A DNA stretch of 64,000 bases from Saccharothrix sp. HUAS TT1 (GCF_040744945.1 NZ_CP160453.1:1-64000); one strand, 5' to 3'. Shown: positions 49,345 through 59,730, counted from the stretch's first letter. Made by a program: numbers and translations. Notes: generated from the sequence alone by a model not told the origin.

Positions 49345-50619
49345 ATGACCGGGACGTCCGCGGTTCACCGGCAGCACCGCCTGCCGGTGCGCAAGCTCGT
49401 CGCGGCGAGCATCGGCAACGCCATCGAGTGGTACGACTGGACCATCTACGCGACCTTCAGCATCTACTTCGCCACGCAGGTCTTCCCGAAGGACGACCCG
49501 GGGCTCGCGTTGATCAACACGCTCGCGGCGTACGCGATCGCGTTCTTCTTCCGGCCGCTGGGCGGGTACCTGCTCGGGCGGTTCGCCGACCTGCGCGGGC
49601 GGCGGACGGCGATGCTGTTGACCATCGTGCTGATGGCGGGCGGGTCGGTGGCGATCGGCGTCCTGCCGACCTACGCGCAGGTCGGGTGGCTCGCGCCGAT
49701 CCTGCTGCTGCTGGCGCGCATCGCGCAGGGCCTGTCGCTGGGCGGCGAGGTCTCCAACGCGTCGGCCTACCTGGCGGAGATCGCGCCGCCGGAGCGCCGG
49801 GGGCGGTACTCGGCGTTCTTCTACATCTCCACCGGGGCCGCGGTGCTGGTGGCGTCGCTGCTCGGGTTCGCGTTGGCCCGCACGCTCGACCCCGCCCAGC
49901 TCGCGTCCTACGGCTGGCGCATCCCGTTCCTGATCGGCGGCGTGCTGGGCCTGGTCGGCCTGTGGCTGCGGCGCAACCTGGAGGAGACCGAGCAGTTCGA
50001 GCAGAACAAGGCCAAGGCGCAGCAGCTCAAGCGGCCGCTGCTGACGACCCTGCGCGAGCACCCGAAGGCGGTCGGGCGGCTCGTCGGCTTCACCATGCTC
50101 TCGACGCTCTGCTACTACACGTTCTTCAGCGCGCTGACGCCGTTCGCGGTGTCCAGGCGCGGCGCGGACCCGGTGGACGTGTTCCTCGCCCTGTCGATCG
50201 CCACGGCCCTGTTCGTCGTGCTGCAGTACCCGATGGGCGCGCTGTCGGACCGGGTCGGCCGCAAACCGCAGCTGCTGGTCTGGTCGGCGGCGACGGCGGT
50301 GCTGGTGGTGCCGCTGTCCACGCTGATCGGACCGGGCGTGGGCAACCTGCTGCTGGTGTTCTGCGTCGGCCTCGGCCTGTACACGGCCATGACGTCCATC
50401 GCGCCCGCCGTGATGAGCGAGCTGTTCCCGACCGAGCTGCGGGCCCTGGGCATCGGCTCCTGGTACAACCTGACCGTCGCGCTGTTCGGCGGCACCGCGC
50501 CGCTGGTGATCCAGGCGTTGCCGGGCGTCACGTTCTTCGTCTACGTCGCGGTCGGTGCGGCCATCGCGTTCTTCGTCATCCTCACGATGCCCGAGACCAA
50601 GGGCGAGACGCTGCGCTGA
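49345..50619 (+). CDS. MFS transporter, metabolite:H+ symporter (MHS) family
   Basis: Twelve-helix inner-membrane transporter of 424 residues. MHS landmarks: ASIGNAIEWYDWTIYATFSI in helix 1, GRFADLRGRRTAMLLTIVLM (the MFS loop 2-3 motif), and SLGGEVSNASAYLAEIAPPE in helix 5. Relatives (ShiA, KgtP, ProP, CitA) import shikimate, 2-oxoglutarate, proline/betaine or citrate with protons. Proximity to proA/proB is suggestive but not evidence. ATG 49345 with GGAAGGGG ahead. Convergent with proB, 9 bases between stops. Confidence 0.9.
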   Translation: MTGTSAVHRQHRLPVRKLVAASIGNAIEWYDWTIYATFSIYFATQVFPKDDPGLALINTLAAYAIAFFFRPLGGYLLGRFADLRGRRTAMLLTIVLMAGGSVAIGVLPTYAQVGWLAPILLLLARIAQGLSLGGEVSNASAYLAEIAPPERRGRYSAFFYISTGAAVLVASLLGFALARTLDPAQLASYGWRIPFLIGGVLGLVGLWLRRNLEETEQFEQNKAKAQQLKRPLLTTLREHPKAVGRLVGFTMLSTLCYYTFFSALTPFAVSRRGADPVDVFLALSIATALFVVLQYPMGALSDRVGRKPQLLVWSAATAVLVVPLSTLIGPGVGNLLLVFCVGLGLYTAMTSIAPAVMSELFPTELRALGIGSWYNLTVALFGGTAPLVIQALPGVTFFVYVAVGAAIAFFVILTMPETKGETLR

Positions 50620-50628
50620 CCGCTCGGC

Positions 50629-51759
50629 TCAGGACCGCAGCGGGACCAGGTCGTCGGCGTGCACGACCTCGCGGCGCTGCTCGGCGGGCAGGTCGCCGCT
50701 CTTGCGACCGATCAGGGCGGGCAGCTCGCCGGCGTCGAACCCGACCACGCCGCGGGCCACGACGTGCCCGGACGGGTCGACCAGCTCCACCACGTCACCG
50801 GCCTCGAACGCGCCCTCCACGCCGGTGATGCCCGCCGCCAGCAGCGACCGCCTGCGGCCCACGACGGCGGCCACCGCGCCGTCGTCCAGCACCAGCCTGC
50901 CGGTCGCGTCGGCCGCGTGCCCGAGCCAGAACCGGCGCGCGGACAGCCTCGGGCCGGTCACCGCGAACGCCGTGCCGACGTCCGCCGCGCTCAACGCCCG
51001 CGCCGCGTCCGCCGCACCCGCCAGCAGCACCGGGATGCCCGCCGACGCCGCCAGCCGCGCCGCGGCCAGCTTCGACGCCATGCCGCCGGTGCCGAGCCCG
51101 GACGCGCCGACCGAACCGGCCCGCACACCGTCCACATCGGACGCGCCGGCCACCTCGGTGACGCGCTGCGCGCCCGGCCTGCGGGGGTCGCCGTCGTAGA
51201 GCGCGTCGACGTCGGACAGCAGGAACAGCGCGTCCGCTCCGACCAGGTGCGCCACCAGCGCCGCCAGCCGGTCGTTGTCGCCGAACCGGATCTCCTCGGT
51301 GGCGACCGTGTCGTTCTCGTTCACCACGGGCACCGCACCCAACGCCAGCAGCCGGGAGAACGTGCGCTGCGCGTTGCGGTAGTGCGACCGCCGCACCACG
51401 TCGTCCGCGGTCAGCAGCACCTGCCCGACGGTCAGCGAGAACCGCCCGAACGAGTTCGCGTACGCGTGCGCCAGCGCCAACTGCCCCACGCTCGCCGCCG
51501 CCTGCTGCGTGGCCAGGTCACGGGGCCGCCGGGTCACGCCCAGCGGCGCGAGGCCGGCCGCGATCGCGCCCGACGACACCAGCACCACCTGGCTGCCCGC
51601 CGCGCACCGCGCCGCGACCGCGTCCACCAGCGCGTCCAGCCGCGACCGGTCCAGGCCGCCCTCGGCGGTGGTCAGCGACGAAGACCCGACCTTCACCACG
51701 ACCCGCGCCGCCGCGGCCACCGCCTGCCGGGCCGGTGACGCCGCCACCGAGCCGATCAC
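50629..51759 (-). CDS. proB: Glutamate 5-kinase
   Basis: First enzyme of proline synthesis, feedback-inhibited by proline in most bacteria. The 376-residue protein has the amino acid kinase domain ([60 protein letters not shown]) and a C-terminal PUA domain ([20 protein letters not shown]). GTG 51759 overlaps the obg stop as GTGA. In many actinobacteria proA follows proB; here they are separated by an MFS gene, an acetyltransferase and a helicase. Confidence 0.96.
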   Translation of the reverse strand: MIGSVAASPARQAVAAAARVVVKVGSSSLTTAEGGLDRSRLDALVDAVAARCAAGSQVVLVSSGAIAAGLAPLGVTRRPRDLATQQAAASVGQLALAHAYANSFGRFSLTVGQVLLTADDVVRRSHYRNAQRTFSRLLALGAVPVVNENDTVATEEIRFGDNDRLAALVAHLVGADALFLLSDVDALYDGDPRRPGAQRVTEVAGASDVDGVRAGSVGASGLGTGGMASKLAAARLAASAGIPVLLAGAADAARALSAADVGTAFAVTGPRLSARRFWLGHAADATGRLVLDDGAVAAVVGRRRSLLAAGITGVEGAFEAGDVVELVDPSGHVVARGVVGFDAGELPALIGRKSGDLPAEQRREVVHADDLVPLRS

Positions 51760-53228
51760 TCGTCGTCGTCCTCTTCGAACTCGTCAGCCACGTCGGGTTC
51801 GGCTGCGCCGGGCAGGCGACGGGCCTTCTTCGCCGCCAACCGCTCGGACGCGCCGACCCGGTTGTTCGCCTCCAGCCGCGCGTCGGTGCCGCGACCGCTC
51901 ATGGTCATCGCGATGCCCGACGGCGTGCTGGGCTCCCAGTCGAACACCAGGTCGCCGATGGTGACCTGGCAGCCCGGCTCCGCGCCCTTCTTGACCAGCA
52001 CGTCCTCCACGCCCAGGCGCGCGAGCCGGTCGCCCAGGTAGCCGACGGCCTCGTCGTTGCTGAAGTCGGTCTGCCGGATCCACCGCTCGGGCCGCTCGCC
52101 GCGCACGATGAAGCCGCCCTCGGTCTGCGGGTCCTCCACCACGGTGAAGCCCTGGTCGTCGACGGCCCTCGGCCGCAGCACGATCCGGGTCGACTCCTGC
52201 TTCGGCTTGGCGGACCGGTACTCCTCGACCACGCGCGCCAGCGCGAACGTCAGCTCGCGCAGCCCTTCACGGCTGGCCGTGGACACCTCGAACACCGGCA
52301 GGCCGCGGGCCTCGATGTCCGGGCGCACGAGTTCGGCCAGCTCACGGGCCTCCGGGACGTCGACCTTGTTCAGCACCACGACGCGCGGCCGCTCGGCGAG
52401 GTCGTCGGCGAGGGAGGGCGTGTACTTGGCCAGCTCCTCCTCCAGCGCGTCGATGTCCGACAGCGGGTCGCGGTCCGACTCGTAGGTCGCGCAGTCCACG
52501 ACGTGCACCAGCACCGCGCAGCGCTCGATGTGCCGCAGGAAGTCCAGGCCGAGGCCCTTGCCCTCGGACGCGCCGGGGATCAACCCGGGCACGTCGGCCA
52601 TGGTGAAGATCGTCTCGCCGCCGGTGATCACGCCCAGGTTCGGCACCAGCGTGGTGAACGGGTAGTCGGCGATCTTCGGCTTGGCCGCGGACAGCACCGA
52701 GATCAGCGACGACTTGCCCGCCGACGGGAAGCCCAGCAGGCCGACGTCCGCGACGGACTTCAGCTCCAGCACGAGGTCGTGCTGCTCGCCGGGCTCGCCC
52801 AGCAGGGCGAACCCGGGCGCCTTGCGGGCCTTGGACGCCAGCGAGGCGTTGCCGAGGCCGCCACGACCGCCCTGGGCCGCGATCAGCCGGGTGCCCTCGC
52901 CGACGAGGTCGGCGACGACCTCGCCCTCGGGCGTCATCACGACCGTGCCGTCGGGCACCCGCAGTTCGAGGTCCGCGCCGTTGGCGCCGTCGCGATTGCC
53001 GCCCTGACCGCCCTTGCCGCTGCCGGCACTGGCGTGCGGGCGGAAGTGGAAGTCGAGCAGCGTGTGGACCTGCGAGTCGACGATGAGCACGACGTCGCCG
53101 CCCTTGCCGCCGTTGCCGCCGTCCGGGCCGCCGAGCGGCTTGAACTTCTCGCGGTGCACGGACGCGACCCCGTTGCCCCCGTCACCTGCGGCGACGTGGA
53201 TGACGACCCGGTCGACAAAGCGGGACAC
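51756..53228 (-). CDS. obg: GTPase Obg/CgtA
   Basis: Essential ribosome-assembly GTPase of 490 residues. Order: the glycine-rich Obg fold ([39 protein letters not shown]), the G domain ([19 protein letters not shown] as G1, [11 protein letters not shown] as G3, [10 protein letters not shown] as G4) and the C-terminal OCT domain ([20 protein letters not shown]), ending in a very acidic tail. GTG 53228 with GAGGAAA ahead. Standard order rplU-rpmA-obg-proB. A hairpin between rpmA and obg may lower obg expression relative to the ribosomal proteins. Confidence 0.97.
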   Translation of the reverse strand: MSRFVDRVVIHVAAGDGGNGVASVHREKFKPLGGPDGGNGGKGGDVVLIVDSQVHTLLDFHFRPHASAGSGKGGQGGNRDGANGADLELRVPDGTVVMTPEGEVVADLVGEGTRLIAAQGGRGGLGNASLASKARKAPGFALLGEPGEQHDLVLELKSVADVGLLGFPSAGKSSLISVLSAAKPKIADYPFTTLVPNLGVITGGETIFTMADVPGLIPGASEGKGLGLDFLRHIERCAVLVHVVDCATYESDRDPLSDIDALEEELAKYTPSLADDLAERPRVVVLNKVDVPEARELAELVRPDIEARGLPVFEVSTASREGLRELTFALARVVEEYRSAKPKQESTRIVLRPRAVDDQGFTVVEDPQTEGGFIVRGERPERWIRQTDFSNDEAVGYLGDRLARLGVEDVLVKKGAEPGCQVTIGDLVFDWEPSTPSGIAMTMSGRGTDARLEANNRVGASERLAAKKARRLPGAAEPDVADEFEEDDDE

Positions 53229-53253
53229 GGGGTTTCCTCTCTGGCAGAAGCAA

Positions 53254-53292
53254 CGAGGGGCGGGAGCCGGAATGCACCGGTCCCGCCCCTCG
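53254..53292 (-). terminator. Hairpin between rpmA and obg (attenuator-like)
   Basis: Arms CGAGGGGCGGGA (53254-53265) and TCCCGCCCCTCG (53281-53292) are perfect, and the interior CCGG/CCGG pairs further. No T-run. As obg follows after 26 bases, it probably acts as a partial terminator or RNA processing site. Confidence 0.65.
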
Positions 53293-53323
53293 TCTGAGGT
53301 CGTTCCGTCTACGCCCGAGGCGC

Positions 53324-53587
53324 TTAAGCAGCAGCCTCGACCGGGACGATGTTCACGGTCTTGCGACCGCGCTTGGTGCCGAACTCGACCGCACCGGGAG
53401 CCAGCGCGAACAGCGTGTCGTCCTTGCCGCGGCCGACGTTGACGCCGGGGTGGAACTTGGTGCCGCGCTGGCGGATCAGGATCTCGCCGGCCTTGACGAC
53501 CTGACCGCCGAACCGCTTGACCCCGAGGTACTGGGGGTTCGAGTCACGGCCGTTGCGGGAGCTGGATGCGCCCTTCTTGTGTGCCAT
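53324..53587 (-). CDS. rpmA: 50S ribosomal protein L27
   Basis: Protein of 87 residues near the peptidyl-transferase centre. Diagnostic: [20 protein letters not shown], then [20 protein letters not shown] and [20 protein letters not shown]. The N-terminus begins directly with MAHKKG and lacks the cleavable leader seen in Firmicutes. Between rplU (14-base gap) and obg. Confidence 0.98.
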   Translation of the reverse strand: MAHKKGASSSRNGRDSNPQYLGVKRFGGQVVKAGEILIRQRGTKFHPGVNVGRGKDDTLFALAPGAVEFGTKRGRKTVNIVPVEAAA

Positions 53588-53601
53588 GGCTAGTCAGATC
53601 C

Positions 53602-53916
53602 TCACTTACCGGTGATGCCGGTGACCTCGACGCGGGTCAGCTTCTGGCGGTGACCCTGGCGCTTGTGGTAGCCGGTCTTGTTCTTGAACTTGTGGATGCG
53701 GATCTTGGGGCCCTTGGTCTGCTCGACGACCTTGCCGGTCACCGAGAACTTCGCCAGGGCGTCCGCCGCGGAGGTGACGTCATCGCCGTCCACAACGAGG
53801 AGCGGCGCCGCGAAGGTGATCTCGGTGTCCGGCGCGCCTTCGAGCTTCTCGACCTCGATGACGTCGCCGACAGCCACCTTGTACTGCTTGCCGCCGGTCT
53901 TGACGATCGCGTACAT
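53602..53916 (-). CDS. rplU: 50S ribosomal protein L21
   Basis: 23S rRNA-binding protein of 104 residues: [20 protein letters not shown] at the start and [20 protein letters not shown] near the end are diagnostic. First gene of the rplU-rpmA-obg-proB operon. The 258 bases between it and rne presumably hold the operon promoter and leader; no structure there was convincing apart from the rne terminator. Confidence 0.98.
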   Translation of the reverse strand: MYAIVKTGGKQYKVAVGDVIEVEKLEGAPDTEITFAAPLLVVDGDDVTSAADALAKFSVTGKVVEQTKGPKIRIHKFKNKTGYHKRQGHRQKLTRVEVTGITGK

Positions 53917-54127
53917 CGGGACGGAAGTCTCCTGCTACTCGACGGGACGGGATCGCGCGCGCCTCGGCCGCTCTGACAACGAGCACGCTGGGCTTCACGC
54001 GACAGGGCCCACCGGATGGCGGGCCGCGTATCAGGTTACGTGGCGGTGGACGGCGTGGTCAAACCGGGGTGGCCGAACCGCGTCCTCGCTGGTCAACGCC
54101 GGGATGTCCGGTGATGGGCCGGACGCG

Positions 54128-54164
54128 GCGAACCGCTGCCCGGGCAGGCCGGGCAGCGGTTCGC
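54128..54164 (-). terminator. Terminator of rne
   Basis: Perfect 15-bp arms GCGAACCGCTGCCCG (54128-54142) and CGGGCAGCGGTTCGC (54150-54164), 7-base loop, 10 bases after the rne stop. No T-run. Confidence 0.8.
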
Positions 54165-54174
54165 GACGTGCTGA

Positions 54175-57045
54175 TCAGCTCTCGTTGACCGCGCCCAGGG
54201 GCGGGCCGGCGGGCCTGGAGGCGGCACGACGGGCCGGGCGGCGACGCGTGGTCGCCGGCGGGGTCGCGGGCTCCGGGGCCTTGCCGTTGAGCGGCTGCTC
54301 GGCCGAGGTCCCCGGCTCGGGCCGCGCCGCTGCGGGCTCGGCCTGGACGGGCTGCTCGGCAGCGGCTTCGGGCTGCGCGGCCCGAGGCGCCTCGGGCTGC
54401 GCGACCGGGGCCTCAGCGGCCTCGGCGGGGGCCCGCTCGGCCGCCGGGACGGTCACGACGACCGGCTCGGCGATCGGCGCGGCAACCGGTTCGGCGACCG
54501 GCTCGACAACCCGTTCGGCGACGGGGGCGGCCGTGCCGGGGTCCTGCTGACCGGCGGCCTCGTCGCCGTGCTTGACGACCGCGCCGGCTTCCCGGCGGGC
54601 CCGGCGGCGCTGGCGGCGGTCGCGCTTGGCGGGCTCCGGCGCGGCCTCCTCCTCGACCACGGCGGCGAGCGGGTCCTCCGAGGTGGGCTGCTCGGCGATC
54701 GCCTCCGGCTCCTCGGCGGGCTCCACGGTCCGCTCGGCCACCGGCTCGGGGGTGGGCTCCGGCGCGTCCACGTGCTTGCCGCGACGCGACTTGCGGCCAC
54801 CGCCCTGCTGCTGTTGCTGCTGCGACTGGCCACCGCCGTTGCCGTTGCCGCCGCCGTTGCCATTGCCGCCGCCGTTGCCACCGCCGTGCGAGTGCACGGG
54901 GTCGGTCGTGACGACCAGGCCACGCCCGCGGCAGTGCTCGCAGGTGGTGGAGAACGCCTCCAGCAGCCCGGTGCCGACCCGCTTGCGCGTCATCTGCACC
55001 AGACCGAGCGACGTCACCTCCGCCACCTGGTGGCGGGTCCGGTCGCGGCCGAGGCACTCGGTCAGCCGGCGCAGCACCAGGTCGCGGTTCGACTCCAGCA
55101 CCATGTCGATGAAGTCGATCACGATGATGCCGCCGATGTCGCGCAACCTGAGCTGGCGGACGATCTCCTCGGCCGCCTCCAGGTTGTTCCGGGTCACCGT
55201 CTCTTCGAGGTTTCCACCCGATCCGGTGAACTTGCCGGTGTTGACGTCGATGACCGTCATCGCCTCGGTGCGGTCGATGACCAGGTAGCCGCCCGACGGC
55301 AGCCAGACCTTGCGGTCCAGCGCCTTGAGCAGCTGCTCGTCGATGCGGTACTCGGTGAACGCGTCGCTGGTGCCCACGTGCTTGCGCAGCCGTTCCTGGA
55401 GGTCGGGCGCGACGTGCCGCACGTAGCCGTCGATGGTCTCCCACGCGTCCGAGCCCTGGACGACGAGCGCGGCGAAGTCCTCGGTGAACAGGTCGCGGAC
55501 GACCTTCACCAGCAGGTCCGGCTCCTCGTACAGCAGCTGCGGCGCCTGGGCCTTCGGCGTGTCGGCCTTGTCCTTGATGACCTGCCACTGCGCCTGCAGG
55601 CGGGTCACGTCGCGGGCCAGCTCGTCCTCGGCGATGCCCTCCGAGGCGGTGCGGATGATCACGCCCGCGTCCTCGGGGACGACGCGCTTGAGGATGTCCT
55701 TGAGGCGCTTGCGCTCGTTGTCGGGCAGCTTGCGGCTGATGCCGGTCGCACCGCCGCCCGGCACGTACACCAGGAAGCGGCCGGGCAGGCTGATCTGCGT
55801 GGTCAGCCGGGCGCCCTTGTGGCCGACCGGGTCCTTGGTGACCTGCACCAGGACGCTGTCGCCGCTGGAGAGGGCCTGCTCGATCTTGCGGGCCTTGCCC
55901 TCCAGGCCGGCCGCGTCCCAGTCGACCTCGCCCGCGTACAGCACCGCGTTGCGGCCGCGGCCGATGTCGATGAACGCCGCCTCCATCGAGGGCAGCACGT
56001 TCTGCACCCGGCCGAGGTAGACGTTGCCGACCAGCGAGCCGGTGCCCGACGAGGTCACGAAGTGCTCGACCAGCACGCCGTCCTCCAGCACGCCGATCTG
56101 CGTGCGGTCGCCGCGCTCGCGCACCACCATCGTGCGCTCCACGGCCTCGCGCCGGGCCAGGAACTCGGCCTCGGACAGCACCGGCGCGCGGCGGCGGCCC
56201 GCCTCGCGGCCGTCCCGGCGGCGCTGGCGCTTGGCCTCCAGCCGGGTGGAGCCGCGGACGCTGCGCACCTCGCTCTGCGCGGCCTCGGAGTCGGCCTTGT
56301 CGTCCCGCGCGTCGCGAGCGGGCTCGCGGACGTGCACGACCGTGTTCGGCGGGTCGTCCTCGCTCGGGGCGGCCTCTTCCTCGGCGCCGGTCTTGCGACG
56401 GCGGCGACGCCGACGGCGGCGGCTGCCGGGACCCTCGTCGTCGGCCGAGGCGTCCTCGGCGGGCTCGGCCTCGGCCTCGGCGACCTCGGCGGGCTCGTCG
56501 CCCACCTCGTCCTCGCCGCCGTCCTCGCCCACGCCCTTGCCGCGACCGCGACCACGCCGGCCACGCCGGCGGCGGCGGCGGCCTTCGCCCTCGTCACCGG
56601 CGTCGTCGGCGCCCACGTGCTCGTCGGAGTCGTCCTCGGCGTCGTCGAGGTCGTCGTCCCGGCTCACCGGGGTCTCCTTGACCACCGGGGTCGGCGGCAG
56701 GAACACCGCGGACGGCGGCGCGAACAGCGGCACCAGCGGCGCGACCTCGCGGGCCACCGCCACCGGTTCCTCGGTCTGCTCGTCCACTTCGCCGGTGACG
56801 ATGTCGTCCCAGTTCAGCAGGCTCTCGGCGACCTTGAGCGCCAGGTCGCGGCTCACGCTCGACTGCGCGCCCTTGACCGTCTCGCCGAGGTCGGCGAGCG
56901 CGGCCACCACGTCCTTGCTGCTCGCGCCGAGCAGCTTGGCCAGCGCGTGCACCCGCAGCTTGGCGGGCAGGTCGGCCAGATCCGGGTGTGCGGATGTGGC
57001 GTTACCCCCGCCGGCGACGCCGGCGGGCTTTTCCGTGTTCGACAA
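54175..57045 (-). CDS. rne: Ribonuclease E/G family endoribonuclease
   Basis: Main mRNA-decay and rRNA-processing endonuclease, 956 residues. The actinobacterial plan has the catalytic core in the middle: an IF2_N-like helix set near the N-terminus (LRVHALAKLLGASSKDVVAA), an acidic then Arg-rich disordered region (RRRRRGRRGRGRGKG), the S1 domain (TGSLVGNVYLGRVQNVLPSM), the DNase I-like part with catalytic Asp in TVIDVNTGKF and IDFIDM, the Zn-link CEHCRGRG, and a long Glu/Pro/Ala-rich tail. Start: TTG 57045 with GGAGGAG 5 bases ahead. The disordered arms are the likely partner-binding regions. Confidence 0.94.
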   Translation of the reverse strand: MSNTEKPAGVAGGGNATSAHPDLADLPAKLRVHALAKLLGASSKDVVAALADLGETVKGAQSSVSRDLALKVAESLLNWDDIVTGEVDEQTEEPVAVAREVAPLVPLFAPPSAVFLPPTPVVKETPVSRDDDLDDAEDDSDEHVGADDAGDEGEGRRRRRRGRRGRGRGKGVGEDGGEDEVGDEPAEVAEAEAEPAEDASADDEGPGSRRRRRRRRRKTGAEEEAAPSEDDPPNTVVHVREPARDARDDKADSEAAQSEVRSVRGSTRLEAKRQRRRDGREAGRRRAPVLSEAEFLARREAVERTMVVRERGDRTQIGVLEDGVLVEHFVTSSGTGSLVGNVYLGRVQNVLPSMEAAFIDIGRGRNAVLYAGEVDWDAAGLEGKARKIEQALSSGDSVLVQVTKDPVGHKGARLTTQISLPGRFLVYVPGGGATGISRKLPDNERKRLKDILKRVVPEDAGVIIRTASEGIAEDELARDVTRLQAQWQVIKDKADTPKAQAPQLLYEEPDLLVKVVRDLFTEDFAALVVQGSDAWETIDGYVRHVAPDLQERLRKHVGTSDAFTEYRIDEQLLKALDRKVWLPSGGYLVIDRTEAMTVIDVNTGKFTGSGGNLEETVTRNNLEAAEEIVRQLRLRDIGGIIVIDFIDMVLESNRDLVLRRLTECLGRDRTRHQVAEVTSLGLVQMTRKRVGTGLLEAFSTTCEHCRGRGLVVTTDPVHSHGGGNGGGNGNGGGNGNGGGQSQQQQQQGGGRKSRRGKHVDAPEPTPEPVAERTVEPAEEPEAIAEQPTSEDPLAAVVEEEAAPEPAKRDRRQRRRARREAGAVVKHGDEAAGQQDPGTAAPVAERVVEPVAEPVAAPIAEPVVVTVPAAERAPAEAAEAPVAQPEAPRAAQPEAAAEQPVQAEPAAARPEPGTSAEQPLNGKAPEPATPPATTRRRPARRAASRPAGPPLGAVNES

Positions 57046-57235
57046 TGCAGCTCCTCCGCCCCCGGGCGCGTCCCAACCGACGCGGCCGCGCAGGGGCCTC
57101 TCTTGTCCACTCACCGCCGCGGCTGGCGGCGGGAATCCTTGCCTCGCGCTGTGGCGCGCACCCGTGGGGCACGCGGCACAGCAGGTCCCATAACTCTGTT
57201 CGACGACGCCGTCAGCGCCGCTCCGCACCGCCCGG

Positions 57236-58018
57236 TCAGACCTCCGCCGCCCTGTCCAGGGCGAGCGGGTCGACCAGGCCGCCTTCGTCGTCCAGCCGCC
57301 CCTGCGCCATCCGGGTCGCCTTCGCGGGCACCGGCGGAACCAGGTCGGCGACGACTCGGAGCGCGCTCAGCACGTCGTCGGGTCTCACGGTAGGGGTTGT
57401 CTGCCGTACGACCGTCACGAGTATCCCACACGGTTGTGACAAATCTCGTGCATCGTGTCCGGCGTCGCTCGAATGCGCCTCCGCCGGCGCCCCCACCCGG
57501 GCCGACACGATGGCCGGCCGCACGTCCACGATCTTCTTGCCGTCCTTGGTCAACCGCTCGACCTCGACGGACCCGGCGGCCATCAGGGCGGTCACGGCAG
57601 CGGTCAGCTCTTCGGGCGACACGCCGGGCAGTTCCAGCCGCCAGGCGCTGGCCTCGATCCGCTCGGGCAGCGTGCCGCCGCCCGACTGGACGACCTCCAG
57701 CACGTCGAGCCCGGGCGGCAGCACGGCGTCCAGCGCGGTCCGCAGCGCCTCCGGGTCGACCCGGTCGACGACCTGCACCTCGACGTACTCGGCCTCGCTC
57801 GCCACGCCGGTCGGCGCGGCCCCCACCCAGGACACCTTCGGGTGAGGGCTGAAGCCCTGGGAGTAGGCCATGGGCACACCCGCCCGGCGCAGCGCCCGCT
57901 CGAACGTGCGCGCGATGTCACGGTGTGACGTGAACCGCAGCCGACCGCGTTTGGCGTAGCGCAGTCGCAGCTTCTGCACTGGTGCGGCCGACGGGTTGGG
58001 CTGCTGCTGGCGGCTCAG
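57236..58018 (-). CDS. TIGR03936 family radical-SAM-associated protein (DUF2344), CTG start
   Basis: Protein of 260 residues, the usual companion of TIGR03960 radical SAM proteins. Landmarks: LRLRYAKRGRLRFTSHRDIA, FERALRRAGVPMAYSQGFSP, then PHPKVSWVGAAPTGVASEAE. Function unknown; a role in RNA or cofactor modification near rne has been suggested by gene context only. Start: relatives begin MSRQ; here that is CTG AGC CGC CAG at 58018, with AGGGGAG exactly 5 bases ahead, so CTG is probably the initiator. GTG 57979 would give a shorter form with no SD. The radical SAM partner lies beyond a protease gene. Confidence 0.8.
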   Translation of the reverse strand: MSRQQQPNPSAAPVQKLRLRYAKRGRLRFTSHRDIARTFERALRRAGVPMAYSQGFSPHPKVSWVGAAPTGVASEAEYVEVQVVDRVDPEALRTALDAVLPPGLDVLEVVQSGGGTLPERIEASAWRLELPGVSPEELTAAVTALMAAGSVEVERLTKDGKKIVDVRPAIVSARVGAPAEAHSSDAGHDARDLSQPCGILVTVVRQTTPTVRPDDVLSALRVVADLVPPVPAKATRMAQGRLDDEGGLVDPLALDRAAEV

Positions 58019-58254
58019 AGCTACTCCCCTTGGGTGCTGTGAGTGGCCCGCGGCGGGGTTGGGCACCCCGGCGGTCCACGCTCCTACTCCACGAGGACGG
58101 TACCTTGGACCTGTTCGGCACCGTTGCGCTTGTCTGCTCCGCCCCGTCTGGCTACCGTCCGGCAGCAGCAGTCCGATCGACGGTTCGCCCCTGGAAGTCG
58201 GGCCGACGGCTCCCCGTCGTGGCGCCCCGACCGGCACAGCCCTGGAGGTCCCCC

Positions 58255-59730
58255 GTGCCTCTGCACCGCCGCGCCCGAGCGGTCGCGGTCAGCGCGGCGC
58301 TGCTCGCGACCGGGTGCCTGCCGCTGACCGCGGCGGCCGAGCCCGAGGAGCCCGCGGCCGCCGTGGAGTGCGTCCAGCCCGGTCCGACGCTGCGCTACCT
58401 GGTCGTGTTCGCACCCGGCACGAGCGCGCCGCTGGCCGAGGCCCAGGTCTCCGCCGCGTGCGGCACGACGGCCCGGTACTACCCGGAGATCGCGGTGGCC
58501 GTCGCCGTGTCGCCGGACCCCCGGTTCGGGCAGCGGATCGGCGTCGACCGGGCGTACAGCGCGCAGTCCGACGGGCTGTCCCGGCACACCGGCGCGCCGG
58601 CCAGGCAGAAGAAGAAGGACGACGAGGCGGGCGGCGCGCGGTCGGCGGGGGCGGTGGACCGCACGGCCGAGCAGTGGGACATGGACCTGATCCGGGCGGC
58701 CGAGGCGCGCGCGGTCAGCCGCGGCAGCCGGGACGTGGTGGTCGGCGTGCTGGACTCGGGCGTCGACCCGGCGCACCCCGACCTGGTCGGCGCGCTGGAC
58801 CCGGCGCTGTCGGCCGGCTGCACGACCGGCGTGGCCGACCCGTCGCCCGCGGCGTGGTCGCCGACGACGTCCGGGCACGGCACGCACGTGGCGGGCACGA
58901 TCGCGGCGGCCGACGACGGCCTGGGCACCACGGGGGTGGCGCCGGGCGTGCGGATCGCGTCGGTGAAGGTCGTGGACGACGCCGGGTTCATCTACCCCGA
59001 GTACGCGGTGTGCGGGTTCATGTGGGCCGCCGAGCACGGCATGACCATCACCAACAACAGCTACTTCATCGACCCGTGGGCGTTCACCTGCCAGGACGAG
59101 CAGGGCCAGTCCGTGGTCTTCGAGGCGGTGCGGCGGGCGGTCGAGCACGCCTCCGGGCGCGGCGTGCTGACGGTGGCGGCGGCGGGCAACGCGGCGGCCG
59201 ACGTGACCAAGCCGGGCCGGGACGCGCTCAGCCCGACCAACGCCGCGCCGGAGGACGTGAAACCGCGCTCGGTGGACAGCTCGTGCCTGGTGCTGCCCGC
59301 GCAGCTGCGCAACGTGGTGGCGGTGTCGTCGGTGGGCGCGGACAAGGTGAAGGCCGGGTACAGCTCCTACGGGCTGGGCGCGGTGGACGTGACCGCGCCG
59401 GGCGGCGACCGCAGGCAGGTGCCGGACGACGGGCAGAGCGGCTGCGTGCTGTCGACGGTGCCCGCCGCCGGGTACGACTACTCGTGCGGCACGTCGATGG
59501 CGACGCCGCACGTGTCCGGGGTGGCGGCGCTGCTGGCGTCCACGCACCCGCAGGCCGGCGCGGGCGAGCTGACCCGGATGCTCGGCGAGCAGGCCGAGAC
59601 GCTGCCGTGCCCGGCCGACTACGACCTCAACGGCACGGGTGTGCAGGACGCCTACTGCACGGGCTACTCGGAGTACAACGGCTTCTACGGCAACGGGATG
59701 GTGGACGCGCTCGCCGCCGTGCGCGACTGA
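58255..59730 (+). CDS. Secreted S8 family serine peptidase (subtilisin-like)
   Basis: Exported protease of 491 residues. Signal peptide about 1-28; a cysteine at 21 (LLATGC) leaves a lipoprotein possible. A propeptide-like part precedes a Lys-rich spacer (RQKKKDDE). The catalytic triad is complete: Asp167 (VLDSGVDPAHPD), His208 (SGHGTHVAGT) and Ser414 (GTSMATPHVSG), with the oxyanion Asn in TITNNSYF or AAAGNAA. Several cysteine pairs suggest an extracellular form. GTG 58255 has GGAGG 6 bases ahead. It is on the opposite strand to, and splits, the DUF2344/radical-SAM pair, so it probably came in later. Confidence 0.93.
   Translation: MPLHRRARAVAVSAALLATGCLPLTAAAEPEEPAAAVECVQPGPTLRYLVVFAPGTSAPLAEAQVSAACGTTARYYPEIAVAVAVSPDPRFGQRIGVDRAYSAQSDGLSRHTGAPARQKKKDDEAGGARSAGAVDRTAEQWDMDLIRAAEARAVSRGSRDVVVGVLDSGVDPAHPDLVGALDPALSAGCTTGVADPSPAAWSPTTSGHGTHVAGTIAAADDGLGTTGVAPGVRIASVKVVDDAGFIYPEYAVCGFMWAAEHGMTITNNSYFIDPWAFTCQDEQGQSVVFEAVRRAVEHASGRGVLTVAAAGNAAADVTKPGRDALSPTNAAPEDVKPRSVDSSCLVLPAQLRNVVAVSSVGADKVKAGYSSYGLGAVDVTAPGGDRRQVPDDGQSGCVLSTVPAAGYDYSCGTSMATPHVSGVAALLASTHPQAGAGELTRMLGEQAETLPCPADYDLNGTGVQDAYCTGYSEYNGFYGNGMVDALAAVRD

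Noticed and set aside
53917..54127. Possible r-protein leader structure ahead of rplU
   Set aside because: No stable or recognisable leader fold could be traced by eye; only the rne terminator at 54128-54164 is convincing.
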